This document shows, one piece after another, positions 1 to 8,147 of a DNA stretch of 64,000 bases. The position numbers were made by a program, and so were the translations under genes. Each line of letters starts with the position of its first letter. Positions within the stretch are counted from its first letter, which is position 1. Location: positions 1-64,000 of the forward strand of contig PLBY01000161.1 in the NCBI GenBank assembly GCA_003134655.1, written 5' to 3'. This DNA is from Acidobacteriaceae bacterium (lineage in GTDB: Bacteria; Acidobacteriota; Terriglobia; Terriglobales; Acidobacteriaceae). The notes below the pieces were generated by a model, which made no database searches, had not been told where the DNA came from, and was given only the letters and a program-made list of their open reading frames with translations.

Positions 1-10
1 CTGGTCATGA

Positions 11-33
11 TTGACGATAAATCGCCATTACAC
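11..33. repeat. 23-nt repeat, inverted copy at 5668-5690
   Basis: These 23 bases (beginning TTGACGATAAATCGCC) occur as an exact reverse complement at 5668-5690. A diverged relative lies at 4956-4982. All copies are intergenic or sit at gene ends, so they look like members of a short dispersed repeat family. Identity was judged by reading; no genome-wide copy count is available. Confidence 0.7.
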
Positions 34-35
34 GC

Positions 36-65
36 ATTGAGGTACTCATCATTGAGGTACTCATC
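36..65. repeat. 15-bp tandem duplication
   Basis: The unit ATTGAGGTACTCATC is present twice head to tail (36-50 and 51-65). The second unit overlaps the stop codon of the minus-strand gene that ends at 61, so the duplication leaves its coding sequence unchanged. It looks like a recent replication-slippage event. Confidence 0.8.
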
Positions 66-300
66 GATTGGAATCGAGACCTGCCTCTGGGACCTTGCTC
101 AACGACAGTCTCGCTTTCGCGGCGGAGGCGCAGGCCAACTGGTGCTCTTCCAAGTCGCTCTTGGCGCGCTCCATATCGACGTTCTTCTGGGCCGCAAGCT
201 CCGTGCTGACTTGATAATAGGCAACGGACCGGGCTTCGAAGTACTTGCTACGTCGAAAGTCAAGAGTTCGTTCAAGATCTCTGCAAAACAAACAAGCCAT
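61..300 (-). CDS. Small hypothetical protein (79 aa)
   Basis: I do not recognise this family. The start is ATG at 300 because GGAGGA lies seven bases upstream. An in-frame extension to 333 is possible but has no better ribosome site. The product is small and charged, begins MACLFCRDLERTLDF, has two Cys near the N-terminus, and a middle section rich in Glu, Lys and Ala (about residues 35-65) that is probably helical. It has no signal peptide or membrane segment. The DUF2934 gene upstream at 359-574 runs in the same direction, 58 bases away, so the two may be co-transcribed. Confidence 0.55.
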   Translation of the reverse strand: MACLFCRDLERTLDFRRSKYFEARSVAYYQVSTELAAQKNVDMERAKSDLEEHQLACASAAKARLSLSKVPEAGLDSNR

Positions 301-358
301 AAACGATTCCTCCAGCTTGTCCCCAGACCCCAAGGAGGCTGTGGATGTAAGCTCTTGA

Positions 359-574
359 TTACTTCTGTTTCAGGAGTTCCGTCTCAGCCCGGAGCCAGTC
401 TTGCTCGTCTTGTCCGGCTCCACGACCACGGCCTTCGTACAGCTGGTAGGCCCGCTCTCTGATCTTGCTGTCTGACGGGACGGCGTTCGCCATCATGGTC
501 AACTTGCCTCGGGAGCCTTTTGAGGGAGTGGCAACCGATGCCTTCGGCCGCTTGTTAGCTTTGGGATCAAACAT
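359..574 (-). CDS. DUF2934 domain protein
   Basis: This small basic protein of about 71 residues carries the DUF2934 signature in its C-terminal half: IRERAYQLYEGRGRGAGQ followed by DEQDWLRAETELL. The family has no established function and is abundant in Acidobacteriota and some Proteobacteria. The N-terminal half is rich in Lys, Pro and Ser and probably disordered. The start is ATG at 574, preceded by GGAGGATTCCC; an upstream ATG at 589 overlaps that ribosome site and is less likely. It probably shares a transcript with the hypothetical gene ending at 61. Confidence 0.8.
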   Translation of the reverse strand: MFDPKANKRPKASVATPSKGSRGKLTMMANAVPSDSKIRERAYQLYEGRGRGAGQDEQDWLRAETELLKQK

Positions 575-589
575 GGGAATCCTCCGCAT

Positions 590-1391
590 GCACTAAGAGA
601 AGCGTACTTCAGATGGCCTGACTTAGTTCAGAGGACCTGAAAAGAGGAGAGGAACTGCTCGCTCAGCCTTAAGACTACGCTCAACCCCGAAGCGTGTCCA
701 ATTTCGAAGTCACCGCTTGCGGCACCGGTCCAGTCCTTCTTGTGGGGCGATCCTTCGAGATCTCCCTCACCGCCCCGGGGTCTGCTGGCAGCGCGTCCCC
801 TTCGGTGCAGCAGTTTCCCAGGTCATCCTGTTTTTGAGTACTTCTGACGATGGCTGTTGACCGTTGCGAACGGGTCGCCCGTTGCTTTAAAACAAGCTGG
901 ACACCCCAGCCAGGGGCGGTCCACGCATTCGTGGGCAGGATCAGTCGAATGTAACGACGGTCGATCAAAGCGTGTACTGGATAGCGGCATCACAGCAACT
1001 TTTGGTGTCTTCGGGCTGTCAGGGTCGGGCAGCATCCTTAGCAGGGATGTCAGCAACGATCGCAATAATCGCATAAATCAAACTCCTTGCGAATCAGATG
1101 ACACCGGATGATGAAACGAAACTAACTTGCCATCCGAATCGCGTGACCGAAGTAACCGGCAACAGTAATGCTTCCATGCAGCCATCCTACGCTTAAGGCA
1201 AGGCGGGAGCCTTGTGCGGGCTACCGCACGACTCCAGCGTGCATCCAAGTTCGAAGATCAGGGGGCATTTCCCGAGTCCGCCGCTCGACAGTGTGTCCCC
1301 ACCGCACTCCGGTCTCGTCGCGAACAACCTGAAATGAGGGCACTTTGGTGATCTGGCAAGCGATCAGGGAGAGGATAGAGTTTAGCGATTG
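590..1391. other. Gene-poor interval with one weak small ORF
   Basis: About 800 bases separate the DUF2934 gene from the gene at 1392. The only supportable item is the short minus-strand frame at 823-1074, which has a good ribosome site but no recognisable product. I see no RNA gene, terminator or mobile element here. The last 20 bases (GGGAGAGGATAGAG) supply the ribosome site of the next gene. Confidence 0.4.
823..1074 (-). CDS. Possible small hypothetical protein (83 aa)
   Basis: The only good evidence that this is a gene is the translation signal: AAGGAG lies eight bases upstream of ATG at 1074. The product begins MRLLRSLLTSLLRMLP, weakly amphipathic, and contains a short Cys cluster in WLGCPACFKATG. 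I do not recognise it and its composition is not distinctive. It could equally be a spurious frame downstream of a fortuitous ribosome site, or a small gene whose frame has degraded. Confidence 0.3.
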   Translation of the reverse strand: MRLLRSLLTSLLRMLPDPDSPKTPKVAVMPLSSTRFDRPSLHSTDPAHECVDRPWLGCPACFKATGDPFATVNSHRQKYSKTG

Positions 1392-2453
1392 ATGGCCTTC
1401 CATTTCACCTCTTGGCCCCTGGGGTTTGCCCTTGTCGTATTGGGTGTAGCGTCCTGCTTAGGACAGCCCGCTCCACAGGCGCCTGTGCCTACTCGAGAAA
1501 ACGGTGCGATCCAGCCGGAGATGCCCTCGACCGGCGAGCGGGTGCCCGGAAGCATCAGCGGAACGGTCAAGGACCCAAGCGGAGCGGTCGTCGCCGGGGC
1601 GCGGGTCAAGCTCACTGGCGACGGTCCGTCGGCGAGCCAGGAAGCGCTTTCCGACACGGATGGGGAATTCTCTTTTACTCGTGTTGCTCCGGGACCGTTT
1701 CAGCTCAGCGTTACCGCGTCAGGATTCGCGACGCAGACAACTTCTGGAAACCTGCATTCGGGCGAGAACTACATTGTCCCCGGTTCCGCGTTGGCGGTGG
1801 CTACGACTGAAACAGATGTGGAGGTCGGAGTCACACGGGTCGAAGTCGCAGAAGACCAGATGAAGGTGGAAGAGCAGCAGCGTGTGTTCGGCGTGCTGCC
1901 AAATTTCTACGTCAGCTACGTCCCGAATGCCGCTCCGCTCGATGCGAAACAGAAATTCAAACTGGCCGCGAGGACGGTGGTGGATCCATTCACCTTTGTA
2001 TTTGTGGCGGGCGCGGCGGGAGTGGAGCAGGCGCAGAATCACTTTCGGGGATATGGGCAAGGCGCGCAAGGGTATGCCAAACGCTTTGGCGCCGGCTATG
2101 CCGACACGGTTGCGGGGACGTTCATTGGAGGCGCGATCCTGCCTTCGCTGCTGAAACAGGATCCGCGCTACTTCTACAAAGGGACCGGCAGCACGTCTTC
2201 GCGGTTTCTGTATGCGCTGGCGAGCGCGGTGATCTGCAAGGGAGACAACGGACGCTGGCAGCCGAACTACTCGAATGTCCTGGGAAACTTTGCGGCGGGT
2301 GGCATTTCGAATCTCTATTATCCGCCTCAGGATCGCGATGGAGCGGGGTTGACGCTCGAGAACGGCGCCATCGGAATTGGAGCCACCGCTATTTCTAACA
2401 TCTTTCAGGAATTTATTATCCGGAAGTTGACGCCGAAAATTCCGAACAACTAG
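1392..2453 (+). CDS. Carboxypeptidase-regulatory-like domain outer-surface protein
   Basis: The product is about 353 residues. An N-terminal signal segment (about residues 1-25, ending near ASCLGQ) points to export. Residues about 50-130 form a carboxypeptidase-regulatory-like beta sandwich (GSISGTVKDPSGAVVAGA, then DGEFSFTRVAPGPFQLSV), a fold common in acidobacterial surface proteins and TonB-dependent receptors. The remainder (about 160-353) has alternating small and aromatic residues with repeated Gly-rich stretches, as seen in acidobacterial proteins of unknown function that may be membrane-embedded. No plug or receptor barrel is present. The start is ATG at 1392; a TTG directly before it could also serve. 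The acyltransferase gene follows 72 bases downstream. Confidence 0.75.
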   Translation: MAFHFTSWPLGFALVVLGVASCLGQPAPQAPVPTRENGAIQPEMPSTGERVPGSISGTVKDPSGAVVAGARVKLTGDGPSASQEALSDTDGEFSFTRVAPGPFQLSVTASGFATQTTSGNLHSGENYIVPGSALAVATTETDVEVGVTRVEVAEDQMKVEEQQRVFGVLPNFYVSYVPNAAPLDAKQKFKLAARTVVDPFTFVFVAGAAGVEQAQNHFRGYGQGAQGYAKRFGAGYADTVAGTFIGGAILPSLLKQDPRYFYKGTGSTSSRFLYALASAVICKGDNGRWQPNYSNVLGNFAAGGISNLYYPPQDRDGAGLTLENGAIGIGATAISNIFQEFIIRKLTPKIPNN

Positions 2454-2525
2454 CCTGTCCGCCTCACACCGCCCACAGAGACGTTTGACGCTGCAAATGA
2501 TTTGATATCCAATGGGGCGATCGCC

Positions 2526-3713
2526 ATGCCCTTGGATCCCGCAATCGCCGCACGGTCCACGTCGCCCGCGGAACCGCTTATCCGCCCTTTCATGCCGGAG
2601 CTCGACATGTTGCGGGGCATCGCGGTGCTCGGAGTGGTGCTGCTGCACGGCTTCCATTGGCAATACGCAGGAATGTCATTTGGGCCGTGGGCCCGCAGGT
2701 TCGTTGCCTTCACTCAGCCCGGAGGGCTGGGCGTGAATCTCTTCTTTGTTCTTTCCGGATTCCTGATCACAGGAATCTTGCTGGACTCGAAGGACAAGCC
2801 GTATTTCTATCGCCGCTTTTATACCCGGCGGGCATTGCGCATTCTACCCGCGTACTACCTGCTGCTGATGGTCCTGCTGCTCATGCGCTCGTCCTCGTTG
2901 GCGTTTCTGGGTCTGAGCTTCGTCTACCTGGCGAACATGACCGATTTCTTTGGCGTCGCGTGCGATTACGGGCCGCTGTGGTCTCTGGCTGTGGAAGAGC
3001 ATTTCTACATCGTCTGGCCGACTGTGGTCCACAAGGTGACCGCCCGGCGACTCGCCATCATTTCAGCGGCAATCGTTATTCTCACGCCCGTGTTGCGTGC
3101 GACGTCGTTCGCTCTTGGTCATCGTTCAGGGCTGGACTGGTACACGTGGTTTGTGGCGGACGGTTTGGCGGCAGGGAGCTTGATTGCCATCGTGCTGCGC
3201 TCCGGAATCTTGCGGAAGCAAGTATGGACCCTGTGCTGGATGCTGGTGGCGTCGGCTTCAGTGCTGGTTGCGGCCGGGCGTCCGTTCGGCATCACCACGC
3301 GCAATCGACTGCTGGGCGCGGGTTTGCAGTACACCCTCATTACGGTGGTGTGCGCCGGCATTCTGCTGCTGTTCCTGCTGGTTGGCACCAGCCGCGCAAA
3401 ATCGTTTGTGAACGTCTCTCCCCTTCGCTTTCTCGGATACATCAGCTACGGCCTCTATCTCAATCACTTTCTTGCGTTTCGCGTCTACGACCTGATGTGC
3501 CGGCGGTACTTCCCGAGCCTGCTGCCCTCCAGCGGACACTTCGCCCTGGTAGTGTTGAAGTTTGCGCTGGCCGGGGGCGGAGCAATTGCGGTCGCGTACC
3601 TTTCGCGGAAATATTACGAAGAACGGTTCTTGCGTTTGAAAGATTCGCTCGTCCCGAAGGCGTCGGGGTTCGACGCGAAGAGCGCCGATGCTACGAGCCC
3701 CCAGGCAGCGTAG
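2526..3713 (+). CDS. Acyltransferase 3 family membrane protein
   Basis: This is an integral membrane O-acyltransferase of the acyltransferase-3 (OafA/YrhL-like) family, which transfers acetyl or other acyl groups to sugars on surface polysaccharides or lipids. The family start motif is clear: PELDMLRGIAVLGVVLLHG (about residues 22-40), with the conserved Arg and His. NLFFVLSGFLITGILL and the membrane-edge motif RRFYTRRALRILPAYYL follow. WSLAVEEHFYIVWP (about residue 157) carries the conserved Glu-Glu-His region. About ten hydrophobic segments span the 395 residues, the usual length. The start is ATG at 2526; a TTG at 2502 is in frame. The acceptor is unknown. Confidence 0.88.
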   Translation: MPLDPAIAARSTSPAEPLIRPFMPELDMLRGIAVLGVVLLHGFHWQYAGMSFGPWARRFVAFTQPGGLGVNLFFVLSGFLITGILLDSKDKPYFYRRFYTRRALRILPAYYLLLMVLLLMRSSSLAFLGLSFVYLANMTDFFGVACDYGPLWSLAVEEHFYIVWPTVVHKVTARRLAIISAAIVILTPVLRATSFALGHRSGLDWYTWFVADGLAAGSLIAIVLRSGILRKQVWTLCWMLVASASVLVAAGRPFGITTRNRLLGAGLQYTLITVVCAGILLLFLLVGTSRAKSFVNVSPLRFLGYISYGLYLNHFLAFRVYDLMCRRYFPSLLPSSGHFALVVLKFALAGGGAIAVAYLSRKYYEERFLRLKDSLVPKASGFDAKSADATSPQAA

Positions 3714-3719
3714 GAACTG

Positions 3720-4856
3720 TTATTGCTTAGGTGTCTCCGCGGTTCCCGCCAGCACTTTCAGAATTTCCCAGGCTAGTTTGTCGGGGCCGGCATCTTCCAT
3801 GTTGGTGAGCACGACGACTCCGGCGCGCAACGCGGGTGCGATGAGGAATTGCGTGCTGGTGCCCTGCTGGCCTCCGGAGTGGCCGACGACGGCGAGGTCG
3901 TTCTCGGTCCAGGATCCCCAGCCGAGAGCGTAGTTATCTTTCGAACCGTCGGACGGCTTCAGCGGTGTCCACATCAGATCGCGCGTCGTCCGCTTGATCA
4001 GCTTGTCGTTCAGAATGGCCACCTCAAACTTTGCCATGTCCTCTGCGGAAGAGAGCCATCCGCCACCCGGAATCTTGTAGCTGGAGTCGAGGAAGTCGGT
4101 ATTCTGCACCGTGCCCGACTCGGTCTTGCGATAGAAGCGCGTGCGATAGGGAATGATGGCAAAACGATTGTCGACCTGCGTATGCTCCATGCCGGCGGGC
4201 ACGAAAACATTCTGCCACACGAAGTCGACATACTTTTCGCTCGAGGCTCCTTCGATGACGCAGCCGACGAGCGTGTAGCCCTGGGTCGAGTAGTGAAACT
4301 GCTTTCCCGGGTCCGAGACCAAAGGATCATTCTTGAAGAAGTCGAGTCCGGCCTGGATGGGGTCGTCGAAATGCTTCGTGTTGCCGACTTCGGGATCGTC
4401 CTGCGAACCGGATTTGTAGTGACGGATGCCTGCGAGATGTCCCATCACTTGGCGCGTGGTGATGGGCGACTGCTTCGGCGGAAATGCCGGGCAATATTTC
4501 TGGACGGGCGCGTCGAGATCAAGTTGTCTGCGCTCGACGAGTTGCATCGCGGCCGTGGCCGTGAGCGACTTGGAGATCGAGGCCAGGCGGAAGAGCGTGT
4601 GTTCGCTGGCGGGGGCGTTGTTCTCGGCATCGGCGAGGCCGAAGCCGGCGGCCCACTCGTATTCTCCGTTTTCGACGACGGCGACCGAGAGTCCGGGGAC
4701 GTGGGTTGTCGCCATGTACTTGGTAACCGCGGCTTCGATCTGGGTGCGCTTGGCGGCGGAGAGTTCGGCTTTCTGTGCGGGGGAGGAAGATGCCCAGAGG
4801 ACGAAGGGCAGGATGAGGAGCAGGAGATCGTGTCGACGTTTTGGGAGCGAGAGCAT
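3720..4856 (-). CDS. Serine hydrolase, beta-lactamase class C / esterase family
   Basis: This is a secreted serine hydrolase of the class C beta-lactamase/DD-peptidase fold, 378 residues. A hydrophobic signal segment (LLLLILPFVLWASSS) is followed by the mature domain. The nucleophile motif SISK lies in LFRLASISKSLTATAA. The second motif reads YST (FHYSTQGYTLVG) where YSN or YAN is usual, and the third box is HSG (VVGHSGGQQGTST). The specific substrate cannot be read from sequence: peptidoglycan peptides, esters or beta-lactams are all possible. The start is ATG at 4856 because GGAAGG lies just upstream; the ATG at 4871 contains that ribosome site. The gene converges on the acyltransferase with only six bases between stops. 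Confidence 0.88.
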   Translation of the reverse strand: MLSLPKRRHDLLLLILPFVLWASSSPAQKAELSAAKRTQIEAAVTKYMATTHVPGLSVAVVENGEYEWAAGFGLADAENNAPASEHTLFRLASISKSLTATAAMQLVERRQLDLDAPVQKYCPAFPPKQSPITTRQVMGHLAGIRHYKSGSQDDPEVGNTKHFDDPIQAGLDFFKNDPLVSDPGKQFHYSTQGYTLVGCVIEGASSEKYVDFVWQNVFVPAGMEHTQVDNRFAIIPYRTRFYRKTESGTVQNTDFLDSSYKIPGGGWLSSAEDMAKFEVAILNDKLIKRTTRDLMWTPLKPSDGSKDNYALGWGSWTENDLAVVGHSGGQQGTSTQFLIAPALRAGVVVLTNMEDAGPDKLAWEILKVLAGTAETPKQ

Positions 4857-4955
4857 GACTGTGCCTTCCATGGGGGATGAGGCCCACATTGTAGGCTAAG
4901 TCGCAGACCCTGCGTCAGTGGTGAACCCGGTCAGAATCCCTGTTCCGGGCATTTT

Positions 4956-4982
4956 GAGCGTAATGGCGATGTTACGCCAACC
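4956..4982. repeat. Diverged copy of the short repeat, hairpin-forming
   Basis: GCGTAATGGCGATGTTACGC can fold into a six-base stem. It is similar to the repeat at 5666-5692 (shared GTAATGGCGAT) and, inverted, to 11-33. It lies just past the stop of the membrane-protein gene ending at 4999, where it could also act as a 3-prime stabilising structure. Confidence 0.5.
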
Positions 4983-4998
4983 AGCGCAGTTGCGTTTT

Positions 4999-5521
4999 CT
5001 AACGCACTTGTCTCGGCCCCAACTGTAAAGCGCATTTATCCACCGAACTCGAAATGAACCATTGGACCACGTGCAGGATTAGAAAGATGAAGAACACGTT
5101 AAACGCAAATGCAAAGTGCGGTTCGAAGTCCCTTAGAATAAGCCATCCAACTGGAATATTGCTATTCTCAATCGTGACATAGGACCATTGCAGGCTCAAG
5201 AAGAGCACCATTCCAAAGAGATAGAACGTTGTTCGAATTAGTTTGTCCAACCTCGCAGATCGCTTACGAATTGATAGGACGATTGTTTCAGCATCAGCCG
5301 TGGTTCCGTTGTGGATCGATGCTCTGATCTTTCGGCCCCGTAACACGGTGATCACAGCAGAGAAAAGAACGTAGACACTGAGGCCACCTAAGTGCCACTA
5401 GAAACAGTCTCTCCCAAGTCGAAAAGGCACGCCACGCTGACCAAAAGGGATATGGCGGAATGGGGCTTCCTCCTCCTTCCCTTTGTCCACCCAGAAAGAA
5501 CAAGCTGCAAATCGTATGCAT
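4999..5521 (-). pseudogene. Frameshifted small membrane protein gene
   Basis: Two frames complete each other. The first starts at ATG 5521 behind a strong AAGGAG site and reads through FWSAWRAFSTWERLFLVAL to about 5391. The second, from there to 4999, has no good start and reads GGLSVYVLFSAVITVLRGRK, then two later hydrophobic segments (FYLFGMVLFLSLQ and FNVFFIFLILHVVQWF). Removing one A near 5391 joins them as LVALGGLSVYVLFSAV, a natural membrane helix. The restored protein would have about 173 residues and three or four membrane segments. I do not recognise the family. A single-base sequencing error would give the same picture. A GTG at 5355 could still start a shortened product. Confidence 0.6.
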
Positions 5522-5665
5522 TCTCTCTCCTTCTGATAGCAGACACCAAGATAGGCTTAAAGTTTCCGGCCTGGAAGATCACTGCTGTAATCAGGCCATT
5601 TCACTCAAATTTCGACTGCTTTCGGTTCGGGTTGCATCCGGTCCATCCGTCAGTAATCGAAAGAT

Positions 5666-5692
5666 GAGTGTAATGGCGATTTATCGTCAACA
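5666..5692. repeat. Short dispersed repeat copy
   Basis: The segment beginning GAGTGTAATGGCGATTTATC contains the exact inverted partner of 11-33 and resembles 4956-4982. It overlaps the stop codon of the minus-strand gene ending at 5687, so the repeat supplies the last codons of that gene. Confidence 0.65.
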
Positions 5693-6589
5693 ACCACCCA
5701 CCCCTGCGGCAGGCGCACTAGCAGTTCTTTCAAGCTTCTTTCGATAGAGCACAAAAACAATGGCTGCAATCGGCAAGCCTAGTTTTAGATTCCATGGGCC
5801 GTAGGCCGAACACACCAGATTCGCAGGAAGCGGTGGCAACTTAAAGCCGAATGAGACCGTATCGAACGACCAATCTCCGGTAGTCCAATTCACAGAGACA
5901 AGAATGAAGGTGAACAGCATCGAAAGTATCCACAACCACTTCTTTGGGCCGATCTTTGCAGTAACGCAAAGTGTAATAGCGTAGATCGCGAATGCATTAA
6001 GCAGAATGCCAGCCGCAAACGCGGTGTACTGGGAGACACCTTTGTTTTTGAAAGTAAATGCGTTGATGGCCTCAATCGACTGTTCACTGGTAACCGCATG
6101 GATTCCGGTGATTGAGTTCTCGGTGCTTCGGATGGAAAACGTAACGAACACCCATTTTGCAGGAAGAAGCTCTTTGTCACTGCTGGTTTTCTTCACCGTT
6201 GACGGAAACTCGTAATCCAGCACGATGTTCCTGATTTCTACATCGCCTTTTCCTCGGAACTTCTGTGCATCGATCACCTTGACCGAAACTGGTTCGCGCT
6301 CTGTCAATATGTCATGAATCGCAGTGAGTGACTGACGCGTTTCGGCCCCAACAACGCCCGGTTGCAAAAGCTGTATAACGTCGCTGTATCGGCCCTCCCT
6401 GAGCAGGTCAGCACAATGCCACGCAATGCTCTCCTGCTGCAGCGGTGTGTTGCTTCGCATCAAACCGACGCGGTTATTTCCCGCAAGCTTGAGAAGGTCG
6501 TCGCGGTCACAACACGTCGCAAGGAGTATTGCGAGCCCTGTCAAACAGAGCGTTAAAAATGCAAACAGCCTGATAGGATGTTTTCTCAC
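5687..6589 (-). CDS. Hypothetical membrane protein (300 aa)
   Basis: I do not recognise this family. The product has an N-terminal signal or anchor segment (LFAFLTLCLTGLAILLATC), then a soluble region of about 160 residues predicted to lie outside the membrane. Three further hydrophobic segments follow: AAGILLNAFAIYAITLCV, WLWILSMLFTFILVSVNW, and LGLPIAAIVFVLYRKK near the C-terminus. The layout suggests a periplasmic sensor-like or assembly domain held by C-terminal helices; this is inference. The start is GTG at 6589 without a strong ribosome site. It belongs to a run of small minus-strand membrane-protein genes (4999-6944) with lower GC than the flanking housekeeping genes. The C-terminal residues come from a dispersed repeat. 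Confidence 0.65.
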   Translation of the reverse strand: MRKHPIRLFAFLTLCLTGLAILLATCCDRDDLLKLAGNNRVGLMRSNTPLQQESIAWHCADLLREGRYSDVIQLLQPGVVGAETRQSLTAIHDILTEREPVSVKVIDAQKFRGKGDVEIRNIVLDYEFPSTVKKTSSDKELLPAKWVFVTFSIRSTENSITGIHAVTSEQSIEAINAFTFKNKGVSQYTAFAAGILLNAFAIYAITLCVTAKIGPKKWLWILSMLFTFILVSVNWTTGDWSFDTVSFGFKLPPLPANLVCSAYGPWNLKLGLPIAAIVFVLYRKKLERTASAPAAGVGGC

Positions 6590-6677
6590 AGACTCAGCAA
6601 TTTACGCCCAACCAGCAGGAAATTCCACGATTGTTGTCGTTAACAGGCCGTTTCACTCATTGGCGCTGCTGCGCAAA

Positions 6678-6944
6678 TCAACCCTTCCTGCCGGATTCGA
6701 GAAAGGTCCAGAGCAAGACGAAAGCGGTTGCTGCTGCTGCCGTCCACCCGACGGCGGACCAAGAAATATCCCAACGTGAGTCATGGGGAGAAGAAATCTT
6801 CCCGAGGCTGAAGGCCACGAGGAAAAAGACGACGGTGGCCAATCCAACGCTAGTCCACAGCCGCCATCCGGTCAGTATGTGTGGCCGTCGCATCGCTAGA
6901 ACTTTATACGCTTCTTCCAAGACAACTTCGAGTCGGTTGTCCAA
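6678..6944 (-). CDS. Small hypothetical membrane protein (88 aa)
   Basis: This is a short protein with two hydrophobic segments (LWTSVGLATVVFFLVAFSLG and AVGWTAAAATAFVLLWTFL) and a charged N-terminal stretch. The start is uncertain: TTG at 6944 gives 88 residues, and an in-frame ATG (MRRPHILTGW) gives about 71. Neither has a convincing ribosome site. I do not recognise the family. It is the most upstream member of the minus-strand small membrane-protein cluster. Confidence 0.5.
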   Translation of the reverse strand: MDNRLEVVLEEAYKVLAMRRPHILTGWRLWTSVGLATVVFFLVAFSLGKISSPHDSRWDISWSAVGWTAAAATAFVLLWTFLESGRKG

Positions 6945-7184
6945 ATCAGGCCGTTACACGTTTTGACCCGCTCGCCGCCCCGGAGCCCGGGAGTGCTCGA
7001 AGCTGATGAACAAGCGCTGGAGCGGTTTGGTCACACTTGACAACGGGTAAAGGCTGTCAAAAAGGGAGGCTTGATCGCAGCGCTAAAAGCGCTGCGCCAC
7101 CCAAAAGCAACCCAACCCAGCAGAGCAACTCGGCATTAGCAAACCATTCAATCGAACAGGCAAAGCAAACCAGCAGAGGGAACA

Positions 7185-7661
7185 TCATTGGGTGACGGTG
7201 GCCTGGTAGCTTACGGCCTGCCAGTGGCCGATGCGGCGCACCCAGACGCGCGTGTAACGATAGGGGCCGCTGAAGTCTTCGCCGAGCTGGTGTCCTTTCA
7301 CGTCGGCGCGGGCGGTGACGACGGCGGTGTCGCCGTAGACGCGCACCACCATGTCACTGACATCAATGGCTTCATAGCGGAGCTGGCCGCTCTTGCGGGC
7401 GGAGACGGTGTCCTGCTTGGTCGTGACCTGTCCCAGCGGGGTGATGGCAACGTAATCCTCAGCGAGGGTGCGCTGCGAGAAGTCGGGATCGCGGTGGAGG
7501 CTGGCTTCCTTGGCTTGCCGCTCCATTTCCACGATCTCTTTAATCGTGGACTGGTCCGCGGAGTCCATCGACGTCCGCGGATGCACCGCAACATGCTGGC
7601 CCGCGAAGACCGGCAGGGTTACGAGCAGAGACAACAACAACACTGCACACTTGTTGAGCAC
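7185..7661 (-). CDS. Secreted NTF2-like (SnoaL/DUF4440) protein
   Basis: The product is a 158-residue exported protein. Residues 1-20 form a signal peptide (VLLLSLLVTLPVFAGQ). The rest matches the nuclear-transport-factor-2-like/DUF4440 fold: an N-terminal helix with a run of acidic and basic residues (IKEIVEMERQAKEASLHRD), then LAEDYVAITPLGQVTTKQD and the closing strands of the cone-shaped barrel (TRVWVRRIGHWQAVSYQAT). Members bind small ligands or act as small isomerase-like proteins, but no catalytic residues can be assigned here. The start is GTG at 7661, supported by GGAGGT seven bases upstream. Confidence 0.8.
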   Translation of the reverse strand: MLNKCAVLLLSLLVTLPVFAGQHVAVHPRTSMDSADQSTIKEIVEMERQAKEASLHRDPDFSQRTLAEDYVAITPLGQVTTKQDTVSARKSGQLRYEAIDVSDMVVRVYGDTAVVTARADVKGHQLGEDFSGPYRYTRVWVRRIGHWQAVSYQATVTQ

Positions 7662-8147
7662 GATGAGACCTCCGCGGTTTGCGAGGGGACAGAGATCCGC
7701 CTGACCGAGCTACGCAACCTAGGATGCTGGAGTTCCGTGGAAAAGTTATCCGCTGCGACATTTGTGTCAACATCAACAACGGGCGAGTAAACGTTCTCAA
7801 GTCATAATCGAACGTCTTTTCCTAACAATAAAGACGGTGCCAGAGGCTGTATTGTTTCTTGGAAAATTCCGAGGGCCCCATGTCGTCCAAGATTCCGCCC
7901 CGAAGCGGCGCACACATCCACTACCCCGAGTTACAGCAACTCCGCTTCCAAGCGGGGACGCGCCAAATCCTTGAAATACGGAACCACCCGAGACGGGGAA
8001 CCGCGCCGATTGTCCACTCCGGGACTGGAGTGTCCAGTATCGGACAGGAGTCTTTTCCAGGCCGGCCGCTGAGTCTCGGCCGATATCGGAGCGGGAGGGT
8101 GACCGGTGAGGGGCGGCATCTAGTAGAATCAAACCTCCGATTCATGC
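7662..8147. other. Intergenic interval upstream of cobO
   Basis: About 490 bases lie between the divergent NTF2-like and cobO genes. I see no convincing gene, no cobalamin-riboswitch core and no terminator. The ribosome site of the NTF2-like gene lies at the left edge. Weak frames in this stretch have no ribosome sites and no recognisable products. Confidence 0.4.

Noticed and set aside
1719-2663. A 314-codon minus-strand frame across the first two large genes
   Set aside because: It crosses the end of one real gene and the start of another and has low-complexity Arg-rich sequence.
4900-7100. Integron-like cassette array
   Set aside because: Several small same-strand genes are separated by similar repeats, but the repeats lack the paired 7-base core sites and spacing of attC, and no integrase is present.
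7662-8147. Cobalamin riboswitch upstream of cobO
   Set aside because: The conserved riboswitch core words were not found by reading.
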